Shown here: positions 1 through 11,290 of the stretch, piece after piece | How positions within the stretch are numbered: the first letter of the stretch is position 1 | Layout: each line of letters begins with the position of its first letter | Source: Castor canadensis | Lineage: Eukaryota > Chordata > Mammalia > Rodentia > Castoridae | Reading direction: 5' to 3' | NCBI RefSeq assembly: GCF_047511655.1 | Contig: NC_133387.1 | Span: 22,252,353 to 22,316,352, forward strand | DNA: 64,000 nt | Position numbers and translations under genes: made by a program | The notes under the pieces: model-generated | What the model was told of the DNA's origin: nothing | What the model saw: the letters and a program-made list of their open reading frames with translations, nothing else | Databases searched by the model: none

Positions 1-1249
1 CTGCCCGTTAATTCCTGGACCAAGTTTGCCCAAGTGGAGCCTTCTCAGTCTTTAGATTTGTTCTTGAGATTCTGGGCCATTTCTTATGTTTTGACCCCAC
101 CCCTTGCCCTGCTCCCTGCTTTTCCCCTTCCATGGTATGTGGCTTACTGTCACTGTCAAGGAACATTCTTTCAGTGTGACAGTTGGAGAGATAAGGCCTC
201 AGAGCACAAGTCTGTGACTGTGTTGGCACCTGGGTTCTTCACAGATAGGATCAGCTGAGATAGGATAAGTAGTACTGCAGTAACAAAAACTCCCAAACCT
301 CAAATACAGCACGACTCAACAATATCTGCTCTTTTTAGCCAGCACAAGTCCCAGGATGACAGATTCCAATAGGAAGCATGAGAACAAGTGACATGGAGAG
401 TCATGGTTCTTGGTGTCTAATCAGAAGTAACCCACTGATTGGACAAACAAGCAATGTGTTCATTTCTGAACACATCTGTCCTTTGGACAGGAAGGGGAAC
501 TGGAAGTTTGGTGGACAGTGGTATTATCTACCACAGAGACTGTCTGTGAAGGGGCTGAGCACAAACACAGTGAGTCTTCAAAGCAGGCACATGTCCAAGG
601 GGGCGTAAGATGATCCACTGGGTACAGAAAGAACATAATGGGACATCTAGTTATACTTATTCTTTATCCTCTCCTTTTACAATTTCTATTTTCTGAGTAG
701 GTCTGTTACTTCCATTATAATGAGCATTTCTATTTATAATATACATAATTTTGGACATGTAGTTGTACATGATTATAATTATAAATAAATAAATATGTAT
801 ATACTTGGGGTGGCTGCTCAAAAAAGTTTTATGGATGGATTAAGCAATCAAAAATGTTTGGAGACCACTGGGCCAGACACCCATGGGTTGTGAATGCTGA
901 TTGGGTCTTTGAAAACAATAACCCCCCAGCCCTTAACCCTGACGCATGTGATACTCAGTTTCCTTGACTATAGGATTTCCTTTTCAGAAGCGTCCAGGAT
1001 CAATACTCAAAAGTCTTTAGAGACTGAGGCTGAGACAGGGTGAATTAGGGTGAATGTCCTTTCTTGCTTGCCTGCAGCCAGTGAATACAAAGAAGCTGCA
1101 GAAGTTCTGCAGAGGCAATGTCCATTCAGAGTCATGCAGGGTACATGGAATATATGGCGGCAACCAGAGTTTCCAGTGGCTGGAAGTCTTTGAAGGATTC
1201 ACTCCAGGGAAAGACAGTTGCTACATGAGTCTGATTGATGGAGAAAGTT
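1..1249. other. Unique sequence, no gene recognised
   Basis: Short ORFs of 60-76 codons occur on both strands, but none shows a domain, a codon bias or flanking splice signals. The stretch near 720-800 is AT-rich, with TAAATAAATAAATA-like repetition. It has no clear SINE or LINE signature. Confidence 0.5.
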
Positions 1250-1352
1250 GGGGGAAGAGAGAGAAATAAGACAGGAGAGAGAGAAAAGGAGGGAAGGAGA
1301 GGGAGAGAGAAGGGAGAGAGGGAGGGAGAGAGGAATGGATGGAAGGAGAGAA
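1250..1352. repeat. GA-rich simple repeat
   Basis: Purine-only low-complexity tract of GAGA, GGGA and GGAA units on the plus strand. It creates a Leu/Ser/Pro-rich open frame on the minus strand that should not be read as a gene. Confidence 0.85.
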
Positions 1353-1424
1353 GGAAGAAGTTCTTTATCTGTCAAATAGCTAATTAGATCATCTGAAGGG
1401 AGCAAGGGAGGGAGGAGAGAAAGC

Positions 1425-1468
1425 ATGTATGTGTGTATGTGTGTGTTTGTATGTTTATGTGTTTATGT
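1425..1468. repeat. TG-rich simple repeat
   Basis: Imperfect TGTATG/TGTGTG/TTTATG repetition just downstream of the GA-rich tract. Confidence 0.75.
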
Positions 1469-2682
1469 CCACATTGCTGGAAGCTGATGTGATCAGAGTC
1501 TATTAGTTTCTCTGGTTACAGTGAGGTCTCTCACACTTGAGACATGAAGAGTCACTTCCTATCCACTTTCCTGGCCTCCGAAAGGGAAGGAAATAAGGGG
1601 AGGTGCCAGCGGAAGCAGTGTGGAGAGAAAGTGTCAGGAGACAGATCCAAGTAAACACCAGAGATGACTATTGCTTCCAAAGGTCTGGAGATGGAAGTCT
1701 TTGAACCCCAGTCCCTGGGGATCGCTCAGGCCAGGGTACTATAGCAGCCTAGGAATGAGCAGGAGCAGCCCAGCCCCTGCCTCTTCCATTCAGTCAGGAG
1801 TCCCTACAGCCCCAGCCAAGGCAGAGGGGATGAGGGTCTGTGCCTGCACAGAACACAGTGCCATTTTCCCTTAGAGACCTACTTCCTTCCCCCACCTCCA
1901 TGATGGACCATCAATTTTCTAGTCACTCAGGCTGAATACCTCAGCCACCTCCTTAGTCCCCTTCCTTTTCCATCATTTGTCATATCCTGGCAGCTTCACT
2001 TCTCATGATTCCCTCTGCTTCCTCGCTCTGCCTTCTGCCCAGGTCAGTTAAGAAAAACATGGCATGTTAACAAAGCTCTGTGCTAGTGGTTTTTCTTAGG
2101 GCTTTCTAAATCTTTAACTACATGAAACAGAAAACAATATTCTGAAAGAGGGGAGCGAGAAAGAGACAAGAAGAGAGACAGACAGATAGATTTTAGCGCA
2201 AGAGTAAGGGACGTCTGAAGAAGCCAACGCTAAGCTTTTGGAGGAGACTCAGAAGGGTCTGGAAGCTAGAACTTGAAAGCTGGTGGGGACACAGGTGGCT
2301 GCTCATAGCCATCTAGGTCTCTGAGTCTACATGTTTGCTTCCTTTTCTTTCTCTGTAGTTTTTCAGTTTCTTGGTGAGAGGTGCCTCTCTTCCACTGGAG
2401 AGATCCAGATAAATAGAACTAGGCAAATCGGGCCAGGTCCCCACCCCATGAACTGTGCCAGTGAGTTAGATCAGTGCCTGGCACTTCCCACTCTACCTGC
2501 CATGTTCTGTTATCCTCCCAGGGTGGGCCTGCCCATCCCATGCCACCTAAGTGGATCAGATGTGTACAGTATTGTGGCCTCTGGCCACATGCAACTATTA
2601 AGCACTAATTGTTTATATGTTAGAATGATAACATTTCAGATAGGTTGGATTAAATAAAATATAATAGTAAAATTAATTTGCC
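1469..2682. other. Unique sequence, no gene recognised
   Basis: No exon, RNA gene or clear interspersed repeat could be supported. The 108-codon open frame at 2331-2657 has no recognisable domain and is probably chance. Confidence 0.4.
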
Positions 2683-2706
2683 TTCTCTCTCTCTCTCTCT
2701 CTCTCT
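2683..2706. repeat. (CT)n microsatellite
   Basis: About eleven CT dinucleotides. They sit where the T-rich tail of the adjoining minus-strand SINE would be, so the microsatellite may have grown out of that tail. Confidence 0.85.
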
Positions 2707-2776
2707 TGTTGGGGCTGAAATCCAGGACCTCATGCAAGATAAGCAAGCACTCTACAACTGAGCTACAGTCCCAGTT
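2707..2776 (-). mobile_element. ID-type SINE, diverged
   Basis: Reverse complement of a tRNA-derived ID unit. The plus strand reads AAGCAAGCACTCTACAACTG followed by AGCTACAG.CCCAG, the complement of the GCTCAGTGGTAGAGTGCTTG-type box A region. It is a single monomer with no clear target-site duplication. Confidence 0.75.
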
Positions 2777-3097
2777 TCTCTTGTCACTTTCTTAATATGA
2801 CTACTAGAAAGTTTAACATTACTAGGGTCACTCACATTACATTTCTGTTGTGTAGTGCTGGGCTAAACTCCATCTCAGAAAAGGCCTGGGCTTTATCACT
2901 CATTGCCTTTCTTATGCTGTTCCTTTTCCAGAAGGTCTCTCCATCTTTCACCTACCCATCTCCCACATGTCCTGAAAAACCTCCCTCCCATGCTGTCATT
3001 CGAAACTACAGACCCACAGGCAGAAGTAACATCTCCTTCAGAATGCTTACAAGTTTTTCCTTTTTGTTTATTTGTTTTGTATTTTAGAATATACTTT

Positions 3098-3205
3098 GGG
3101 AGCGAGGGGTATGTCTCAGTGATACCTACTATCACTGAGATGATGCTATCTACTTAGCATACATGAGGCCCTGGATTCAATCCCCAACACCAAAAATAAA
3201 AACTG
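3098..3205 (+). mobile_element. ID-type SINE with internal insertion
   Basis: The plus strand carries the box A-like GTATGTCTCAGTGAT and, further on, TGGATTCAATCCCCAACACC followed by an A-rich tail. About 20 extra bases containing a repeated 'CACTGAGATGATG' motif separate the two boxes. It is an old copy. Confidence 0.7.
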
Positions 3206-3873
3206 TGTGTATACCTTAGCACATTTAAGTAGAACATGTGTTATCTCCTGTGTGGTCATGTTTTGTTAATTTTTCTATTCTAGGGCTATTCTAGCAAATG
3301 GCTAGAGCTGACTTAGAAACACAAAGTCTAGGAATGAATCTCACACTAGCTACTAATTGGTTTTCATGGGCTCAGTTGAGGCCTTTGTCCTGGTCTGTGT
3401 TCCAGATCCTTCCATCACCCCTTGCCCACTCTCTCCACACCACACGTGCCCTCTGTCTCACCCCCATGTTGTTGTACCAGGTGCTAGGAAGTAAATAGAC
3501 ATGTTCTGTGCCTCAGCAGAAGTCACAATCTACTGGGGAGAGGAGAAACAAAAAAGTGAACTGATTAATGTGCACTTCTGAACTGTGACATGGAGTATTC
3601 CTGGGAGAAGCCAGTGGAAGAAGGCGGGTTCACTTCAGTTCGTGGTTCATGCATGATAATGACCTTCAAGCAGGATGAAGAGTCAGCTAAGTGCAGAGTA
3701 GAGGAGCAAAAGTCTGGACAGGGATCTGATGTGCGAGAACTGAGATGGAAGGCCAAAGTGTGCTGGAGCCTAGGGCGGTAAGAGGAGGGCTCAGGAGTCC
3801 ACAGCACATTTGTTCTGTAGACCAACCCTGGATTCTTGAAGAAATTGCTGGCACTTCAGTTTCTCCTCTGACT
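3206..3873. other. Unique sequence, no gene recognised
   Basis: Nothing beyond short open frames could be supported. It ends at the first copy of the L1 target-site duplication. Confidence 0.4.
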
Positions 3874-3887
3874 TCTGAGTTGACTTT
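3874..3887. repeat. Target-site duplication, L1 3' side
   Basis: TCTGAGTTGACTTT, identical over 14 bases to 7678-7691. It abuts the oligo-T that represents the poly(A) tail of the minus-strand L1. Confidence 0.9.
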
Positions 3888-3933
3888 TTTTTTCTTTTAT
3901 TATTCATATGTGCATACAAGGCTTGGGTCATTT

Positions 3934-4003
3934 CTCCCCCCTGCCCCCACCCCCTCCCTTACCACCCACCCCACCCCCTCCCTCTCCCCCCCACCCCCTC
4001 AAT
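3934..4003 (-). repeat. L1 3' UTR polypurine (G-rich) tract
   Basis: The plus strand is a run of C4-C7 blocks separated by one to four bases. The L1 sense strand therefore carries many G runs of four or more. Mammalian L1 3' UTRs commonly contain a polypurine tract at this place, and these runs could form a G-quadruplex. Confidence 0.8.
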
Positions 4004-4377
4004 ACCCGGCAGAAACTATTTTGCCCTTATTTCTAATTTTGTTGTAGAGAGAGTATAAGCCATAATAGGAAGGAACAAGGGTTTTTGCTGGTTGAGATAA
4101 GGATAGCTATACAGGGAGTTGACTGACGTTGATTACCTGGGCGTGTGTTTTACCTTCTAGGTTAATTCTTTTTGATCTCACCTTTTCTCTAGTTCCTGGT
4201 CCCCTTTTCCTATTGGCCTCAGTTGCTTTTAAGGTATCTGCTTTAGTTTCTCTGCGTTAAGGGCAACAAATGCTAGCTAATTTTTTAGGTGTCTTACCTA
4301 TCCTCACCCCTCCCTTGTGTGCTCTCGCGTTTATCATGTGCTCAAAGTCCAAGCCCCTTGTTGTGTTCGTCCTTGAT

Positions 4378-7300
4378 CTAATGTCCACGTATGAGGGAGA
4401 ACATATGATTTTTGGTCTTTTGGGCCAGGCTAACCTCACTTAGAATGATGTTCTCCAATTCCATCCATTTACCAGCAAATGATAACATTTCGTTCTTCTT
4501 CATGACTGCATAAAATTCCATTGTGTATAGATACCACATTTTCTTGATCCATTCATCAGTAGTGGGGCATCTTGGCTGTTTCCATAACTTGGCTATTGTG
4601 AATAATGCCACAATAAACATGGGTGTGCAGGTGCCTCTGGAGTAACCAGTGTCACAGTCTTTTTGGTATATCCCCAAGAGTGGTATTGCTGGATCAAATG
4701 GTAGATCAATGTCTAGCTTTTTAAGTAGCCTCCAAATTTTTTTCCAGAGTGGTTGTACTAGTTTACATTCCCACAAACAGTGTAAGAGGGTTCCTTTTCC
4801 CTGCATCCTCGCCAACACTTGTTGTTGGTGGTGTTGCTGATGATGGCTATTCTAACAGGGGTGAGGTGGAATCTTAGTTTGGTTTTAATTTGCATTTCCT
4901 TTATTGCTAGAGATGGTGAGTATTTTTTCATGTGTTTTTTGGCCATGTGAATTTCTTCTTTTGAGAAAGTTCTGTTTAGTTCCCTTGCCCATTTCTTTAT
5001 TGGTTCATTAGTTTTGGGAGAATTTAGTTTTTTAAGTTCCCTATATATTCTGGTTATCAGTCCTTTGTCTGATGTATAGCTGGCAAATATTTTCTCCCAC
5101 TCTGTGGGTGTTCTCTTCAGTTTAGAGACCATTTCTTTTGATGAACAGAAGCTTTTTAGCTTTATGAGGTCCCATTTATCTATGCTATCTCTTAGTTGCT
5201 GTGCTGCTGGGGTTTCGTTGAGAAAGTTCTTACCTATACCTACTAACTCCAGAGTATTTCCTACTCTTTCCTGTATCAACTTTAGAGTTTGGGGTCTGAT
5301 ATTAAGATCCTTGATCCATTTTGAGTTAATCTTGGTATAGGGTGATATACATGGATCTAGTTTCAGTTTTTTGCAGACTGCTAACCAGTTTTTCCAGCAG
5401 TTTTTGTTGAAGAGGCTGCTATTTCTCCATCGTATATTTTTAGCTCCTTTGTCAAAGACAAGTTGGTTATAGTTGTTTGGCTTCATATCTGGGTCCTCTA
5501 TTCTGTTCCACGGGTCTTCCTGTCTGTTTTTGTGCCAGTACCATGCTGTTTTTATTGTTATTGCTTTGTAATATAGTTTGAAGTAAGGTATTGTGATACC
5601 TCCAGCATTGTTCTTTTGACTGAGTGTTGCCTTGGCTATTCGTGGCTTCCTGTGTTTCCATATAAATTTCACGGTAGATTTTTCGATCTCTCCAATGAAT
5701 GTCATTGGAATTTTGATGGGAATTGCATTAAACATGTAGATTACTTTTGGGAGTATCGACATTTTTACTATGTTGATTCTACCAATCCATGAGCATGGGA
5801 GATCTCTCCACTTTCTATAGTCTTCCTCAATCTCTTTCTTCAGAAGTGTATAGTTTTCCTTGTAGAGGTCTTTCACATCTTTTGTTAGGTTTACACCTAG
5901 GTATTTGATGTTTTTTGAGGCTATTGTAAATGGAATTGTTTTCATACAGTCTTTTTCCGTTTGCTCATTGTTAGTGTATAGAAATGCTAATGATTTTTCT
6001 ATGTTGATTTTATATCCTGCTACCTTGCTATAGCTATTGATGATGTCTAGAAGCTTCTGAGTAGAGTTTTTTTGGGTCTTTAAGGTATAGGATCATGTCG
6101 TCTGCAAATAGGGATATTTTGACAGTTTCTTTACCTATTTATATTCCTTTTATTCCTTCTTCTTGCCTAATTGCTCTGGCTAGGAATTCCAGTACTATGT
6201 TGAATAGGAGTGGAGATATTGGGCATCCTTGTCTGGTTCCTGATTTTAGAGGGAATGGTTTCAGTTTTTCTCCATTAAGTATAATGCTGGCTGTAGGTTT
6301 GTCATATATAGCTTTTATAATGTTGAGGTACTTTCCTTCTATTCCTAGTTTTCTTAGAGCTTTTCTCATGAAATGGTGTTGGATCTTATCAAAGGCTTTT
6401 TCTGCATCTATTGAGATGATCAAGTGGTTTTTGTCTTTGCTTCTGTTAATGTGGTTTATTACATTTATTGATTTTCCTATGTTGAACCAGCCCTGCATCC
6501 CTGGGATGAAGCCTACTTGGTCGTGGTGAATAATCTTTTTGATGTGTTGTTGAATTCGGTTTGCCATTATTTTGTTGAGGATTTTTGCGTCAATGTTCAT
6601 TAAGGAGATTGGCTGATAGTTCTCCTTTTTGGAGGTGTCTTTGCCTGGTTTTGGGATAAGTGTAATACTGGCTTCATGAAATGTGTTAGGCAGTTTTCCT
6701 TCCCTTTCTATTTCGCAGAACAGTTTAAGGAGGGTTGGTATCAGTTCTTCTTTAAAGGTCTGATAGAATTCAGCAGAGAATCCATCAGGTCCTGGACTTT
6801 TCTTTTTGGGGAGACTCTTGATTGCAGCTTCAATTTCATTTTGTGTTATAGATCTATTCAGGTGATTAATTTCCTCTTGGTTCAGTTTTGGATGATCATA
6901 TGTATCTAGAAATTTGTCCATTTCTTTGAATATAGGTTCTCAAAGTAGTCTCTGATAATTTCCTGGACTTCCATGGTGTTTGTTGTTATCTCCCCTTTTG
7001 CATTCCTGATTCTACTAATTTGGGTTTTTTCTTTCCTCATTTTAGTCAGGTTTGCCAGGGGTCTGTCGATTTTGTTTATTTTTTCAAAGAACCATGTTTT
7101 TGTTTCATTAATTCTTTTTATGATTTTTTTGTTTTCTTTTTCATTGATTTCAGCTCTTATTTTTATTATTTCTCTCCTTCTATCTGTTTTGGGATTTGCT
7201 TGTTCTTGTTTTTCTAGGAGTTTGAGATGTATCATTAGGTCATTGATTTGGGATCTTTCAGTCTTTTTAATATATGCACTCATGGCTATAAACTTTCCTC

Positions 7301-7677
7301 TCAGGACTGCCTTTGCTGTGTCCCATAGGTTCCAGTAGGTTGTGTTTTCATTTTCATTGACTTCCAGGAACTTTTTAATTTCCTCTTTTGTTTCATTGAT
7401 GATCCATTGTTTGTTAAGTAGTGAGTTATTTAGTTTCCAGCTGTTTGCATGTTTTTTGTCTTTACTTTTGTTGTTGAGTTCTACTTTTACTGCATTGTGA
7501 TCAGATAGTATGCACGGTATAATTTCTGTTTTCTTTTATTTGCTGAGACATGCTTTGTGCCCTAGGATATGATCTATTTTGGAGAAGGTTCCATGGGCTG
7601 CTGAGAAGAATGTATATTGTGCAGAAGTTGGATGAAATGTTCTGTAGATATCAACTAGGTCCATTTGATCTATTGTA
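4378..7677 (-). pseudogene. LINE-1 ORF2 (endonuclease / reverse transcriptase), truncated and broken
   Basis: This is the 3' part of the L1 ORF2 reading frame, which in intact elements encodes an endonuclease and reverse transcriptase. The order along the minus strand is: end of the endonuclease domain (about 7677-7536, with Ser-Ala-Ala-His-Gly-Thr and the Ile-Asp-His-Ile motif), linker, reverse transcriptase (fingers and palm about 6921-6139, with a Phe-Ala-Asp-Asp catalytic motif at 6094-6108), then the C-terminal region with a cysteine-rich motif near 4800, ending at a stop at 4378-4380. At least five lesions break it: a frameshift near 7530, a small deletion with frameshift near 6925, a CAA-to-TAA type stop at 6139-6141, a one-base indel in the T7 run at 6067-6073, and a frameshift near 4800. 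The longest intact piece is 395 codons (4758-5945). It belongs to a dead retrotransposon, not a host gene. Confidence 0.93.
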
Positions 7678-7691
7678 TCTGAGTTGACTTT
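7678..7691. repeat. Target-site duplication, L1 5' side
   Basis: TCTGAGTTGACTTT, an exact copy of 3874-3887. The first one or two bases are shared with the L1 5' end by microhomology. Confidence 0.9.
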
Positions 7692-7748
7692 GGAACTGTG
7701 TGTGCATTGTAGAGTCCACTTGATTCTTAACATTTCTCAAGGCACTTT

Positions 7749-8097
7749 TCTTTCTTTCTTTTGGACAATACTGGGGTTTGAACTGAGCCTTGCTTTTGGT
7801 AGGCAAGCACTCTACAAATTGAACCATACCCCTTTTTCCCCCCTTTTTGTGTTTAGTTTATCTTTCATATAGGGTCTTGCTTTTTGCCTGGAGCTAGCCT
7901 TGAGTCTCATTCTTCCTATATTCACCTTGAAATCCACCTTCCACATAGCTGGGGTTGCAGGCATGCACCATCATGCCAAGCCTGGTTTTTTGAGATAAGA
8001 CCTCACTAACTTTTTGCCTGGGCTGTCTTCAAACAGATTATCCTATATTCAATTCCCAAGTGCTGGGATTATAGATGTGAGCCAATGTGTCCAGTCT
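7749..8097 (-). mobile_element. Composite SINE: B1-like + B1-like + ID-like, minus strand
   Basis: Read on the minus strand, this has two 7SL-derived B1-like units (each with a 'gtgagcc'/'gcatgcac' box A region and 'ctgggatta'-type sequence in complement), followed by an ID-like tRNA-derived unit and a T-rich junction at about 7749-7765. It is flanked by a near-perfect 12-bp duplication, TCAAGGCACTTT (7737-7748) and TCAAGGTACTTT (8098-8109). One duplication around all three units means they were inserted as a single retroposed molecule. Confidence 0.88.
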
Positions 8098-8253
8098 TCA
8101 AGGTACTTTGCAATAAAGCATAATATTATAGTGAGGTGACCAGATACTAATAGTATATTTAAATACCATTGTAAAGAGTATATATATTCTTTCATGAATT
8201 CTTTTATGAAAATTAAGTCTGTGATCTCATTTGAATGCCCTTTTGATATAAAT

Positions 8254-8474
8254 CAGTGATTTCACCCAGTAGTAATTTTCATCTCCCATGGGCAATGTCT
8301 AAAGACATTTTTTGCTGTCACAACTTCAGGGATGGTGGTACTGCCATTGACATCCAATGGGTGGTAGTCATGGAGGCTATAAAACATCTTATCATTCACA
8401 GTGCTACACCTTCAGTTACAATAAAGACTTATCTGTCTTAACAAATTAATAGTGCTAACATTGAGAAAGAAGGT
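8254..8474 (+). mobile_element. MER20-like hAT DNA transposon (non-autonomous)
   Basis: About 220 bp starting CAGTGATTTCACCC and ending in AGTGCTAACATTGAGAAAG. In between are the sequence order and spacing of the mammal-wide MER20 element: GGCAATGTCTAAAGACATTT, then TTGCTGTCACAACTTCAGG, then the ATCCAATGGGTGG block. The length agrees with the roughly 219-bp family. The family name is from memory of the consensus. Confidence 0.75.
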
Positions 8475-10289
8475 GAGTATATTGTTTAGTAGATAAAAAG
8501 CTGAGTCTGTAACAGAGGCTGCCAGGTGTCCCCTCATATTTGTTATTCCTTCTGACCTTATCAGATGAGGCCAAAGTTTTCCAAGGTCTAAAAGCATCTA
8601 GCTAAGAGGCACTATTCCCTAGTGTCCCATGGATTAGTAGGTAGTGGCCATGTGACTACATTCCAGCTACTGAGATGTACATGGAAATGTCTTACCCTTT
8701 GGGACGGATTGTTGAACGGAGTTAATGTGGCTTGCAGGTGTGTCTAGGGGACACTTTGTTCCTGTGCTCTTATTTTCTGCAGTGTGATAACAGATGCTCC
8801 AAACAGTCATCTTGAGAATAGACCTTGAGATGACCTTGAAGATTGCAGAGCACAAAGTATGGAGCAGCTTTGGTCTCCAACGGTTTTACAGTGTCTCTGT
8901 ATGTCCTCCCTCCCTCCAGATTTATTTTATAGGAAAGAATGCTCCTGGGGGTTAAATTCTCTGATAGTTGAGTTCCTGTAATATGCAGAAGAACCTACTT
9001 CTAGCTGAAGTGTCACCAAAGGAGGAGGATAAAGGTCTAGGGTCCTCTCTATTGTGCATGTGTCCCTGGGGAACTCCTTTCTTCCTACAGCGATGTGTAC
9101 TTCTCTCTCACATGATAACCTGTCAGCCAGCCTGGGACACAATTGCCACCACTTTCCAAGTTCTAGGCCAGAGCTAACTTTGGGGAGATTTGCATTTGGC
9201 CTGCCTTGGGTCGTTCAATGGTGCATGCTACAGTGCAGACACAGTATGGCAGCCTCCTTGCCCTCTGATCCCTTAAAGAGATGCTCAGAAGTTGTGAAGG
9301 ATCTGGGTACTGAGGAATGTGAATAAGGCTCAGTCTGCCGCTGTCACTTTTGAAGCCTGAGTTTCTGTGCCGGCACTTGCATTTGGAAGCGTCAAGTCAT
9401 GTTTGCCAAAGGCTGGAGTTTTGATGTGGAGTGGAGAAGGAGCTGTTACTTTGAGGGGGAGAGAAACACCTTTCATTTCTTTAAGGAAAGATAAGTAATG
9501 CGACTTTGTGGTTTCTCACTTCTGATCTTCTGGAGAGCAGATGTTCCTTAAGGAATGGCTGGTCCAGAGGCGACATATTTAAGTTCGCAAACACCACACA
9601 TTTAGATGTTAGACATTTCAGCGTTGCTAAAGAAAACCACCAAATGAAACAGCCAGCTTTCCCTCTTAGTTTGTCAAAGAGAGACTTTATAAAATTAACT
9701 TGGCTTCTGGCAGTATGACTGGCTCATTTGCCAGTCTCAGAGATGGGGGAACAGGGTGTACCTCTGTGGTTGAAGTTGGGGGTCCAGTGTCAGGAGGAGG
9801 TGGGAAGAGGGCCTTCCTGGGCACACGTGGAAGTCTCCCGCCTTCTCATGCACACTCCTGCTCGCTCACTTTACAAGTAACTCAATTGTTCCTTCAAGAG
9901 ACAGTTATTATAACACAGAAGAAACAGGGATCCACCCCTTGCATCCTAAAAGATACAGAAAAAGGAGGCAGAAAATGGTGGGGGAAGAAGAGCCTTAGAA
10001 GCATGAATGAAAAGTATCCCTTCAGATTTGAGTGAATAACACCTGGAATTTAAGGCTGCACTTTCATTGGGTAAATTGCTCCTCTTAGCCAATGCCCCTG
10101 TTATCATTTATGCCTGCCTTAGTTTTTGAAACACTATTGGGGTTGGATGTTCATGCAGAGAGCAGGGAGGCAGCTGTCCCCCAACTGTGATCTGAAAAAG
10201 AAGAAATCCAGTTTTTTATTTTCAACAGGGCTGGGGGAGCAGGGACAAGACTTCTTTAGGAGTGTGAGGATGATATGAAAACAGAAAAA
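8475..10289. other. Mostly unique sequence, no gene recognised
   Basis: The block 8640-8880 has the look of an old interspersed repeat but could not be assigned. The remainder contains only chance-length open frames (up to 111 codons at 9700-10035) with no domain, splice context or codon bias. Confidence 0.4.
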
Positions 10290-10470
10290 TGAGATCTGTT
10301 AAAACTATTCCAGGAATGGGGAGAGGGGGATAAAGGAGAATGGAGGGAATGAATTCAACTATTAAATATTGTAAAAACTTTGGTAAATGTCACAATGTAC
10401 ACTCAGTTCAACAATAATAAAAAATAAATAAAGAATAAACAAAATAAAGCATATCCATTAAAAAAAAAGG
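10290..10470 (+). repeat. A-tailed interspersed repeat fragment, family not assigned
   Basis: The sequence GGGATAAAGGAGAATGGAGG followed by GAATTCAACTATTAAATATTG, TAAATGTCACAATGTACAC and a long A-rich tail (about 10415-10468) has the form of a retrotransposon 3' end. I believe it is a lineage-specific rodent L1 or related 3' terminus. Confidence 0.5.
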
Positions 10471-11116
10471 AGTGTGAAGATCAGACAGCCCCTCCAAACA
10501 CTTGCCTAAATAGCAGCAGCAACATCAGGGGTAGCCGCCCCAAGAAAGAGCAAAGCTCTACTTCCTGTTTTCTGGGACTCCAAATGCCAGTGGTTTGGTG
10601 GAGAAACTGAGGCCCAAAGAATTGTAGGGACTTGTTTCCCATTCTCCAGAAATTCCCTGGGAGGAGCAGGGCCTGCCTGGGTCTCCTGGCATCTCACATA
10701 TGGGGCTTGTCTGAATGATTACTTTGGCTTCATCATATTGCTTTCTACTGTGGTTCTTGGAAGTATTCCATAAATGCACTGCTCTGTGAAGCTCTTTCTT
10801 TAAATAGGAAGAGGAATAAACTCATCTGAAGGGATGGAAGGACCTTGGGAAGAGAACTGGGCATAATTACAAGTCACCCTGGTTTCACTAGTTCACACAG
10901 GCAGATGGTGGAGAGAACTGAAGCCAGACAATTTGCACTTACCAAATTAGCACCCGTCTGTTAGAGTCTGCAGAAATGGAAAAAAAAAAATGGGCACCTC
11001 TCTCTTCTCCATATAAGGTAAATATATGCTCAGGGAGTGTTAGCCCTACAGACTGGGGAGGCAATGCTGTCCAACCTCCTTCTCCATGGGTGACAGGCTT
11101 CTCCCTTCCACTGCCA
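10471..11116. other. Unique sequence, no gene recognised
   Basis: There is an A11 run at about 10979-10989. No supported exon or repeat. Confidence 0.4.
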
Positions 11117-11290
11117 GTGGGAGGCAGTCCAGAGTGACGGGAAGAACTCAGGCTCTGAGCTGGCAGTCCTTGGTTCAAATCCCAGTGTTGGTACTTCCTA
11201 GCTGTATGGTGTTTGGCAGATTAACCCCAGAGATGTTTCTTACTGACCTACTAAATGGGGATGATAATATCTATTAGTCTAACTAATAAA
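11117..11290 (+). mobile_element. MIR SINE
   Basis: The MIR blocks appear in order: AAGAACTCAGGCTCTGAGCT, TTGGTTCAAATCCCAGTG, TACTTCCTAGCTGTATGG, then ACTAAATGGGGATGATAATA. It is old and lacks the 3' tail. Confidence 0.85.

Larger units (their letters stand above)
3888..7677 (-). mobile_element. LINE-1, 5'-truncated, minus strand
   Basis: About 3.8 kb of L1 in reverse orientation, bounded by a perfect 14-bp duplication at 3874-3887 and 7678-7691. From its 3' end it contains a short poly(A) tail (T run from about 3888), a roughly 490-bp 3' UTR (to 4377), and ORF2 from its stop codon up to the late endonuclease domain. ORF1, the 5' UTR and the start of ORF2 are missing. The truncation falls inside ORF2 at the codons just before the conserved Asp-Thr-Ile-Asp-Gln stretch. 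Flanking duplication, A tail and 5' truncation are the hallmarks of target-primed reverse transcription. The small number of ORF2 lesions suggests a fairly young, lineage-specific copy. It is not an active element. Confidence 0.95.

Noticed and set aside
4758-5945. 395-codon minus-strand ORF as a possible host gene
   Set aside because: It is a segment of LINE-1 ORF2 between a frameshift near 4800 and an indel at 6067-6073, inside an element with clear target-site duplications.
6095-6529. 144-codon plus-strand ORF over the L1
   Set aside because: Antisense shadow of the L1 reverse transcriptase frame.
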